From NCBI GenBank assembly GCA_036873135.1, contig JAPTYO010000015.1:5726839-5790838 (forward strand): a DNA stretch of 64,000 nt, written 5' to 3'. Below are positions 53,627 through 62,148 of the stretch, piece by piece. This DNA is from Clarkia xantiana subsp. parviflora (lineage: Eukaryota > Streptophyta > Magnoliopsida > Myrtales > Onagraceae). The number at the start of each line of letters is the position of its first letter. The first letter of the stretch is position 1. The notes beneath the pieces are model-generated. The model made no database searches and was not told where the DNA came from. It saw only the letters and a list, made by a program, of their open reading frames with translations. The translations under genes and the position numbers were made by a program.

Positions 53627-55249
53627 TAATCATCATCATCCTCTAGTTCAATCAAAACTTCATTTGTTTTGATGATTCCAAGTGAAGGAAATTCATCCTC
53701 AAGAAAAGTGACGTCTCTGGACTCATGTTCAACTATGCCACCATTCTCTCGAGCTGCGACAAACACGTATCCCTTAGAGTTCTTAGAGTATCTTATGAAG
53801 ATACTTTTTAGCCCTCTAGGACCTAACTTGCCATATTGGCTGTCAGTGTGATGCTTGTATGCTGCAAAACCCCAAGGTCGCAGCCTGGTAAGATCGACAT
53901 ATCTTCCAAACCACAACTCATATGGTGTCTTAGTTACTGATTTTGTTGGAACAAGGTTTATCACATGTGTCGCAGTCAAGAGCGCGTCACCCCAATACAA
54001 GATTGGCAGCTTTGCACGCGACATCATGGTTATTACCATGTACAGGAGTGTACGATTACGTCGTTCAGCTACACCATTTTGCTGTGGTGTGTAGGGAATC
54101 GTAATCTGATGAACGACTACTTTCTCATCGCATAATTTCTTAAACTCATTAGAGAGATATTCTCCGCCTCTATCGGTGCGAAGGGTTTTCACCTTTTGCT
54201 CCTGCTGATTCTCTACGAGGCTCAGAAAGCTTTTAAAGCAATCGATTGTCTCGGATTTGTGAGAAATCAGATGAGTAAACCCGTATCGGGTGAAATCGTC
54301 GATGAAGCTGACAAAGTAACGTTTACCACTCCTTGCGGTAACATTCATGGGTCCACAAACGTAAGAATGAATTAAGTGCAGTGGATATTCAGCTCATAAT
54401 GATTCGCCGAATGACTTTCGGGTTGACTTTCCGGCCAGGCAATCTTCACAAGTAGTTTTCACTACCTGTGTATTGCGCAGGAGTAATCCTCTCCGGGCTA
54501 GAGTTTGAACCATGTCATAGCCTATGTGTCTCAACCTCGCATTCCATCAAGCCGCATCTTTTTCTACTTCCTTAGTCGATAATGAATACATTCTATTCGA
54601 ATGTCCATACTCATTTAGATCCATAACGATGAGTCTATTAGAAGTAAAAGCGTTACCATAAAAGGTTCTACCTTTATTGATACGGACAAAGGAATTCTCA
54701 AATGATAAAGTGAAACCATTATTCACAAGAGAAGTAACAGAAACAACATTCGTTCGAATTCTGAGCAAAAAGGATATTCTCAAGGAGTAAGGTTCTGCCA
54801 TTGTTCATAGGAAATTTGCAGCTCCCTATTCCTTCAACGTCAACTTGAGAGTTGTTGCCTACATATATCCTTTTTGAGTCCTTCTGCACCCGCCTAAACA
54901 CAAAAAACTTGTTCTTGTCATTGGTTATGTGGTTCGTTGGACCTGAATCAAGATTCCAAGGGGAATTTGAATCAGTTAACATGACTGTGGAGGAAACTAC
55001 AGTTTCCTTAAGATATCCAATGTCGCATACCTTGTCAGTACGCGATTTGCTAGGACCAGTTCCATCGCCTATTCGGCGATGAATAGTGTCCTTGCAAACA
55101 ATCTCTGATTTTAACTGGAGTTTGCTCTGTTCAGGTTTAGACAACGTTTTACCATTGATAGCATGTAGTTTCTTTCCTTTGCCCCTTTTTCTCTTCTTTT
55201 GTCCAGTAGGTGTGTTTTGTCCAGTGGTTTCTTTCTTAACAATTTCCAA
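53627..55249 (-). pseudogene. Co2 protease and integrase
   Basis: Reading minus from 55249: basic region GQKKRKRGKGKKLH, then protease motif WNLDSGPTNHITN. A frameshift lies near 54750. The other frame carries LSTKEVEKDAA to an in-frame TGA near 54545, followed by WNARLRHIGYDMVQ and the pre-integrase CEDCLAGKS. Another TGA lies near 54397. The integrase core 54348-53627 is open: FVSFIDDFTRYGFTH, LRTDRGGEYLSNEF, QQNGVAERRNRTLL, which hold the D, D and E residues. The frame ends at a TAG against the Gy4 target site. gag lies directly upstream in the same frame across a TGA at 55252-55250. Confidence 0.92.
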
Positions 55250-55816
55250 TCAAGATTGTACCATCTCGATGATTTTCATGACACTAGGGAGGTCCAACAC
55301 CGAGCTTCTAAGAGTTAGTAAGGTCCTGGTAGCCCTCCAGGACTTTGGGAGAATCCCAATGATGGCTTGAATTTTTTCCCAATCAACCATCTGACTCTCC
55401 TCCTCAATCGGTTTTATCATGCTAAGGAGTTTTTTTACCTTTTCAAGTACATTCGTCCTGTTGCACTTTAGAAATTCGTCTAAAGACGGTATAAGTATGT
55501 GCAGATTGACTGCTATCCCACTCCCATATTTCAGGAAGAGGGCATCCCAGATATCCTTTGCGAAAGGAATATCCTTATACTCGATTTCGATGTTAGATGA
55601 CATCTGCGACAGCAAAACATCCTTCACCCTTGTGTCATCCTGCTCCCACTTGAAGTAGGAATATGCTAGGCCTTTAGTTAAGCCGGCATCTGGACAGCTC
55701 ATCATTTTCCGAATTTGATCTATCATACCTTTACTTTCTAGCAGATGATTGATGCGTTTGCACCACGAGTCGTAGTTCGTCTCATTCAAAAGTTCATTTG
55801 CACAAGATGTATCCAT
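55250..55816 (-). CDS. Co2 gag
   Basis: ATG at 55816 begins MDTSCANELLNETNYDSWCK; longer in-frame extensions start at 55870. Copia UBN2-type features: NYDSWCKRINHLLE near the start, KDIWDALFLKYGS, then KVKKLLSMIKPIEEE and IIGILPKSWRATRTLL. It ends SVMKIIEMVQS at TGA (55252-55250). No CCHC knuckle is seen before the protease motif. The protein does not look like the Co1 gag, although the two elements otherwise match closely. Confidence 0.85.
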   Translation of the reverse strand: MDTSCANELLNETNYDSWCKRINHLLESKGMIDQIRKMMSCPDAGLTKGLAYSYFKWEQDDTRVKDVLLSQMSSNIEIEYKDIPFAKDIWDALFLKYGSGIAVNLHILIPSLDEFLKCNRTNVLEKVKKLLSMIKPIEEESQMVDWEKIQAIIGILPKSWRATRTLLTLRSSVLDLPSVMKIIEMVQS

Positions 55817-56774
55817 CTGTGCTTTCATTCGATATATTGGCAATTTGCATAAGAGGCAAGAAAAAAACATTTTGAAAAATAAATTGCATTCATCGGAAAT
55901 CTATGAGATAGAAGATAACAAATAATGATTCCTCACATCTAACCCAACCGACCAACAGTAGGGCCCGAAGGAAGGGGGTCGTGAAAGAGTTCACATTACC
56001 GTTATCTCCTTTCTAATAGATCATTCTTTTAAAACGGTTTAATCGCTCTAACCGGAACGGGAGTTTCTAAAATAAACCCGATCTTGGCTTTCCCAAGGCC
56101 CTTTTTGAAAATGTTTCTAGGAACTATAGTTTGCACATATAATTCTACTACCCAAGTAAATTATCATGGCAAGTCACATCCAGGAAACAAAACACACCAC
56201 ATGCATACGCGTCATGTGTCTAATGTTCCGAGGAACTCATACTTAGCATATATAATTCTACTACACATGTAAATTATCACATGCTAACACATCCTGGACA
56301 TTCCATGCATACGCATCATGCGTGATCAAATCATACAAACATGCATATTTGGCGACTGTTTTCCACTTTTAAAACATTTAGGGCTGATTTTCAATTCATG
56401 TTAAAATCAATCATGCGAACTTCTAGACATGAATTCTAGGAAAGTGCCACCATCACAGCATGAACACTTAGGTTAGGGTTCGGCCGAATAACATCAAAAT
56501 TATGGTTTGTGGTCAAATTTCAAGATCAAATCTCTTCAAGATCAAGAATCTAAATATTGATTTTGATAAAACTCTTGTTTTTCTTTAAGATCATGGACAT
56601 CAAATTTCACTTAGAACATCATGAAAATTTCGGCCAACATAGTGTTACCCACAAAATCGGAAATTTTAAAACTTTGAACCACACATTAAAATTTCGTTTC
56701 GGTCACACTATGGGAAAACCAATAACACCAATTTTATCAAAAACATGAACTCCCTAACCTGGCTGTGATTCCAC
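55817..56774 (-). other. Co2 leader and primer site
   Basis: Non-coding. The minus-strand sequence right after the LTR is GTGGAATCACAGCCAGG, a decayed form of the GTGGTATCAGAGCC site seen at 59821. A two-unit repeat of about 110 bp lies at 56100-56340, homologous to the Co1 leader repeat. Sequence around 55960-56110 matches the end of the Co1 leader. Confidence 0.8.
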
Positions 56775-57362
56775 TGTTGGATTATGGTGTCTAATCCTAC
56801 AGAAACGAAACTCTAGATACGTGCATGGTAACTAATTACGCAGCGGAGTAAGTGCACATACCTTTACCGTTACTGTAGCCCAAGATCTTCGCGGGGAGTT
56901 CTCGATCCACCGACCGAGATCACATAGAGGTTCCTGTTAGGGATGTCCTACGCGATATGATCTTCAAAGCAAAGCCTCCTTCGATTCTCGCGGGATGGAT
57001 CTTACTTGGAGTAAATTGCTCGACGCAATTTAGTCACCTCCTAGGTGTGTATTTCGGCCGGCCTATAGAGGGACTAGGAGGAGGGTTTTAATCTCAACAT
57101 TTGGGAAGAGAGAATAAGCACTTAAGAAGTCACCCCTAGTTCTCTATATATAGGAGTGGAGGTGGGATTAATTTAATCCCACCTCCTTAGTAAGTGGGCG
57201 CCAAACCTTGTGGGTTGGGAAGCCCAATTTTGGGCCTCCCATGTCACATGGGATTAGGCCAAGCCCAAAATCCCTAATTTGACTTAGTCCTAATTTCTTA
57301 GGTACATAGCCCTTAATTAATGGGCTACCAATTACGGCTGCCCTTAACCCCAAATGATAAAA
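56775..57362 (-). repeat. Co2 5' LTR (right)
   Basis: Runs TGTTGGATTATGG...CCCAAATGATAAAA on plus. The inner (left) end keeps the TG...CA rule (minus ...AATCCAACA). The outer end is altered to ATAAAA. TATA-like TATATATAGAG on minus near 57150. Target duplication CCATG at 57363-57367. Confidence 0.9.
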
Positions 57363-57996
57363 CCATGCAATGCACCCGTCCGGACATCTGTTACGTTGTG
57401 GGCCTAGTAGCACGATTCCAATCAGATCCTGGCTATCAACATTTAAAGGCTGTAAAACGAAATTTTCGTTATCTAAAAGGTACTGCCGACTACGCTCTGT
57501 GCTATAAGGGTAGGAAATTAGAATTGACCAGTTACAGTGACGCCGACCATGGTGGCGATCCGGATGATCGCAAGTCCACCACAGGGGGGCATTTCTCCTT
57601 GCTAATGTCACCATTTCATGGACGAGCAAGAAGAAAACCTGTGTCGTGCTATCTACGATGGAATCAGAATTTGTAGCTTTCTCTAAAAAAGCACGGGAAG
57701 CGGTCTGGCTGAAAAGGCTTCTTACCGCACTGCTTGACGTGAAAGACGAGAGTAAACCCATCGTGATTTACTCTGACAGTCAAGCGGCTATTGCGGCGGT
57801 TAAGAATCCAAAGTACCATAGTAGGACTAAACACATTGATGTGAAATACTTTTATGCTAAATCTATGGTAGAAGAAAAAATTATCACTATGGAATACTTT
57901 TCCACTGAGAACATGGTTGCGGATCGATTAACTAAACCACTACGCAGGAACACATTCGAAAAGCACGTAAAACTGCTTGGATTGCGTAGGGTTTAA
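57363..57996 (+). pseudogene. Co1 RNase H, right-hand piece of Co1 pol
   Basis: Directly after the Co2 target duplication the Co1 frame resumes (QCTRPDICYVVGLVARF, then YLKGTADYALCYKG and SYSDADHGGDPDDRKSTTGG). At 57584-57589 a run of six G, one more than the frame needs, shifts it. The correct frame resumes as STMESEFVAFSKK, YSDSQAAIAAVKNP, NMVADRLTKPL and ends LGLRRV at 57996. Catalytic-type Asp and Glu positions are present on both sides of the shift. Confidence 0.92.
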
Positions 57997-59117
57997 TTAT
58001 GGCACAGTATCTGTGATAACATTTTGATAATTGGAAGTAACATTTTAATAAACGAGAGAATTGCAATCGAGTTTATGATTTATAGACGTCATAATGTTTG
58101 AATACATCAGATTTACGGTCTATAAACTAAGTCATAGGAGGACGCAATCCTCTGCCAAAACTATGTAGAATGTGGGCCTTACCTCGTCACACAGGTACGG
58201 TCGTCTTGCGATGGAGGGAGGCCTCCACTAAGCAAGACTGGCTAAGAATCAGGGGGATAAACCTGACTACGCAAGACAATTATCTTATTCTGAAGAAATT
58301 CGACATGATCCTCGTTTTGCACATCGCCGTGATGAACTTCGTTCGTCATTAAACCACATTTTGGGCCAGATGAAAATCTGCAATAGCATGATTGACATAT
58401 CCCAAATCCTGTCAACTTAAAATTTTAGGTATGCTATCGACGCGTGCTTCATACTACGCGTGCCACGTTCGACCACGGGGTCACAGCTCGGTTGTGCTTG
58501 GTAAGAATCCTCGCTAGCGGGCGCAAACTTCTTCACCTCGACCGTGTGATGATCCCGGGAGCCTTATGAAGAGGCACCCGAAGTATCCTCACGGACTCAG
58601 AACTCATATCTAAAGTCAGACTCAATGTTCGCTTCCCGGCGTACGAGCGTAGTGCTGAACAAAAAGGCCCAGTGACTACATCTTTGGAAACCGGTTGGGT
58701 CTGACTAAGGATATGAGCGATGGGGATGGTAAAATTCACCTGTAATTCACCGACTCTTGTATTCACTAGGTGGCCACCAACCGAATATTAGTTGAAGGTT
58801 CTGAATACTTGTACGGATGGCTTGGAGAAGTGTTCCTACTTGGAAACTAGCCAAAAGGAGAATTATCAGTTGACCTAGGAGACAGCGCGGCACTATACAT
58901 GGTATATAACAGGTTGATTGAAGAAAGGGAATCAACATTCCGCGGGCTACAACACTCCTAACAGATGAGTAGCACGATGCCCGTCGTGTTCGTCGGTCGC
59001 ACGGCAACCTCGTATGAACTATTCAGAAACAAGGGAAAGATCGAAAGAGTGAAATATTTATGCTGATTTGGAAAACAAAACATTAACAGGCACCCTCCCA
59101 TTCCGGTGAGTGGAAGC
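57997..59117 (+). other. Co1 3' non-coding region
   Basis: Homologous to the Co2 region 19512-20617. No ORF is supported. It ends CATTCCGGTGAGTGGAAGC directly before the LTR, the same border as in Co2. Confidence 0.75.
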
Positions 59118-59820
59118 TGTTAGCATATGGTGATGGGCGCCGTAATTGGTAGCCCATAATATGTATAGTTTACCTAAGGAAATTAGGTACATGTCACATT
59201 AGGGTAATTGGGCTAGACCCAAATCCCAATTGACATGAGAGGCCCAAAATTGGGCCTTCCTATACTAAGTGGCCGGCTGAAATATAGTGTGGGGTAAAGT
59301 GGACTTGTGTCCACTTTACTCCTCCTATATAAAGAGGTGTTAGGGGATTTATTAGGGTTAATCACAACTCCTCCTTAGAGTGATTTTGAGAGAAAACCCT
59401 TCCCCCCATAACACCATATTCGCCCGAACCCACCATCACCTAAGGGGTGTGCCTATTTGATTTCAAGCAAACACTAAAGATATCTGTCTCCGCCGAAGAA
59501 TCCATCAAAGGCTTTGCTATGGAGAACATACCACGTAGGGCTTCTTTCACAAGGAACTCTACGGGTGCCGACCGAAGAGCCGTGAACTCCCTCAGCAGGG
59601 GTCTAAGGACTGTGGTTAAGGGATGTGTGAATCTTCCACTGCGTAATTCGATTACTAGCATTTACCTTGTTTTAGTGTTCGTAGTGATTACTCCTAGTAA
59701 TCTAACACTTGGGACTACGGACTACGTTTGATGTATGTGCGAATCTTCCGCTGCGTAATTTCGATTACTAGCATGTGCCATGATTTAGTGTCCGTAGTGA
59801 TTACTCCCCGTAATTTAACA
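59118..59820 (+). repeat. Co1 3' LTR, also serving as 5' LTR of Co4
   Basis: Runs TGTTAGCATATGG...CGTAATTTAACA, 703 bp, and shares GGCGCCGTAATTGGTAGCCC with the Co2 LTRs near its start. Core promoter CCTATATAAAGAGG near 59325. At its 3' end there is a direct duplication of about 85-110 bp (about 59623-59706 and 59735-59820), each copy ending GTAGTGATTACTCC...TAA(C/T)...AACA. On the left it has the Co1 3' border; on the right it has a primer site. Confidence 0.88.
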
Positions 59821-59834
59821 GTGGTATCAGAGCC

Positions 59835-60497
59835 TGTGTTAGGAGTTCATGATTTTGATAAATTGATGTTCTTGAATGTTTATATTTTGGCCGAAAATTT
59901 TAATTCGAAATTTTCAAGTTAATGGTGCTGAAATTTTCATGATGTTCTTGGTTAATTTGATGTTCATGATGTTCAAAAAAAACGTGATTTTATCAAAATC
60001 AAACATTGGATTGTATATCTTAGTGATATTTGATCTTGAAATTTGACCACTAGTTTCCAATTTGGTGTTTTTTGGCCGAACCCTAAGCTAAATTACAAGG
60101 TAAATTTTTTTATTTCTTAGGCACCAAGTAATAAAATTCGGCTGAAATTTTTTAAGTATATTGTTTACCATATTTTAATTTAATTAGAGGTAACAATATA
60201 TCTGTAATTGGAAACATTAGGATAGATTCACATTAATACATAGAAATATATATAACTATCAATATATCTAGATAATTAATAGCGTTAAAGATATTATTGA
60301 TAGATTTAGTTGCTTAAAAGATTGAGAAAATATATTGTTAGTATATTTGTTACCGCATTAAATATATTGACAATAAATAAAATATATTTATATATGTTGT
60401 GGCCGAAATTTGCATATATATATTGTTGATTGATTTTGTCTTATAAATAGAATCTTGGCAATAAATATATATATATATATATAGATAATAAAGCCGA

Positions 60498-60540
<43 letters not shown>

Positions 60541-61110
60541 TTAATATTGGAAATTATTTTACATAATAAATATTTCTTGATGGCTAAGTTAAGTTTTTAG
60601 TGAACATTAAAACCCTACTTAGCTAACAAGAAATATTTTGGCCGAACCCTATGGGTTTAGTGGGCTGGTCCAATATGCTAAACTAGGACGCGTAAAACCG
60701 AACCAGGTTTTCTTAATCGGTTTGACCTTTTCAGGTAGGGTCGGACCGGGGTAACTAAGTGGATCTAACCGAACCAGCTTTGAGTGTTGAGCCGAACCGA
60801 ACCCTATTTTATTGGACCGGTTCAGACCGAACCATATTTTAAAAATAAAACCGAACCGAACCAGATTGTTCTGGACCGAACCGGACCGAAATTGACTGAA
60901 CCGAACCGATTTTTCAAACCGAATTCAAGTCAATTAATAAAATAGGATGGTCAAGTTTTAAAATCCAAATATTTTCGAACTTTAATCGGCCTACACAATG
61001 CTCAAAGGTTTAATAATTATTTTTCACGTTTCAATTAAACCTTAATGCCTGGTTTCGATTATGGGGATGGTTCACGGAGATACATGTTTTTGGGACTGGT
61101 ATGATTAGTG
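59835..61110 (+). other. Co4 interior: leader, AT-rich microsatellite and CCGAACC cluster
   Basis: 59835-60110 is leader-like (TCATGATTTTGATAAATTG, GGCCGAACCCTAA, as in Co2). 60110-60600 is AT-rich with a (TA)n tract at about 60465-60541. 60640-60930 has more than ten CCGAACC or GGTTCGG words, many as CCGAACCGAACC. No ORF is supported. Confidence 0.7.
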
Positions 61111-61166
61111 TGTTAGCATAAGGTGTACGGGCGCCGTAAATGGTAGCCCGTTATATATGTATATGT

Positions 61167-62097
61167 TGATGGATATACGCCCAATTTGAACCCGTTGACT
61201 TCCAAGCCGTTGTATTTTTATCGTCCCATTTATGATTTCCAATCGAAACTTCAACCCGGACACTTCGCGAGAACATCAACGGCTCGGACGGGGCCGAAGC
61301 GCCCGTCCGACGGAGGCGAACTCACCTAGGTGAGGTTGGGTGGCCACACCCGACCTCCCCTAGGGGAGATCGGGTCAGCCGACCCGATCTCCCCTAGGGG
61401 AGATCGGGTTGGCCAACCCGATCTCTCCTAGGAGAGATCGGGTTGGTCAACCCGATCTCTCCTAGGAGAGATCGGGTCAGCCAACCCGATCTCTCCTAGG
61501 AGAGATCGGGTCGGCCAACCCGATCCCTCCTAGGAGGGATGGGGTTGGCCAACCCCACCCTCCCTAGGAGGGGTTGGGTGCCCTCACCCAACCCCTACCC
61601 TCGGGGGTCGGATTCCTCCCCCCCCCAAGGGTCCCGACACCACTCTCAGACGCCCATGCTCGGTCCACTCCGCCTACCTCCTCCGAATCCTAAGGTCTTA
61701 ATTATATACTTAAAGGTTAATTAATTGTGTTTAGAGGTTAACGATGTCATTAAGCCACCTTAATGACATCGTTGCCTATAAATACCCCACATTCACAACT
61801 CATTTGGACATCTTGGCTAATTGGATATTTTAGCTCTGACTTCTCTCTAGCTTTATCTCTCTAGAAATATAGTTCTGACTTAGGCATCGGAGAGGGTTCA
61901 CCAGGCACCACCCCCCCCTCCTCCGTGTCTGGTACTGCCCCTTTTGCAGGGCAAAGGGAGAGAAAAAGAGAAGGAACCGAAGGAAGAAGGACATAGGCGA
62001 AGGAAAAACGACTTGAGAAGACCGGATCACACACATCCCCCTATAAGGAGTGGGATCAAAGCCGACACCCCGTTGACCGAGATCCCATAACTTAACA
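61167..62097 (+). repeat. Gy6 5' LTR with longest palindrome array
   Basis: TGATGGATATACGCCC...CATAACTTAACA, 931 bp. The array at about 61323-61600 has eight CCTAGG centres, three of them in near-identical CTCTCCTAGGAGAG units. TATAAATA at 61777-61784. Module GACTTAGGCATCGGAGAGGG...CTTTTGCAG at 61877-61949. Confidence 0.94.
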
Positions 62098-62148
62098 CTT
62101 GGCGCCGTCTGTAGGCTTCGGACAGAAAGCCTGGCTATTACACGAGCT

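Larger units (their letters stand above)
18921..57362 (-). mobile_element. Co2: Ty1/copia element nested in Co1 (discontinuous)
   Basis: Target duplication CCATG flanks it (18916-18920 and 57363-57367). LTRs are at 18921-19511 (3') and 56775-57362 (5'). On minus the order is LTR, leader, gag (55816-55250), protease and integrase (55249-53627), [Gy4], linker (33598-33223), [Gy3], RT-RNase H (22286-20618), 3' region, LTR. Both outer LTR ends have decayed: the left reads AGTTGG instead of TGTTGG and the right ends ATAAAA instead of CTAACA, while the inner ends keep TG...CA. Confidence 0.92.
3407..59820 (+). mobile_element. Co1: old Ty1/copia element, outermost host of the nest (discontinuous)
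   Basis: Co1 survives as leader (3407-3598 and 15023-15587), gag (15588-16460), degraded pol (17601-18920), RNase H (57368-57996), a 3' non-coding region (57997-59117) and a 3' LTR (59118-59820). Gy2 interrupts the leader and Co2 interrupts the region between RT and RNase H; both have matching 5-bp target duplications. Gy1 lies left of 3407. The 5' LTR must be left of the window. The Co1 leader, RT, RNase H, 3' region and LTR are homologous to those of Co2, but its gag is not. Confidence 0.85.
59118..61166 (+). mobile_element. Co4: short non-coding LTR element sharing its 5' LTR with Co1
   Basis: LTR 59118-59820, then primer site GTGGTATCAGAGCC at 59821-59834, 1.28 kb interior without coding potential, then the start of a second LTR at 61111 (TGTTAGCATAAGG, GGCGCCGTAAATGGTAGCCC), cut by Gy6 at 61167. 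The interior begins as a leader homologous to the Co2 leader next to its 5' LTR. This is either a short non-autonomous element fused to Co1 or a recombinant tandem. The right-hand part of the second LTR lies beyond Gy6, outside the window. Confidence 0.7.

Noticed and set aside
59118..59820. LTR at 59118 as 5' LTR of an independent element only
   Set aside because: The sequence to its left is the Co1 3' region with the same border as in Co2, so it must also be the Co1 3' LTR.
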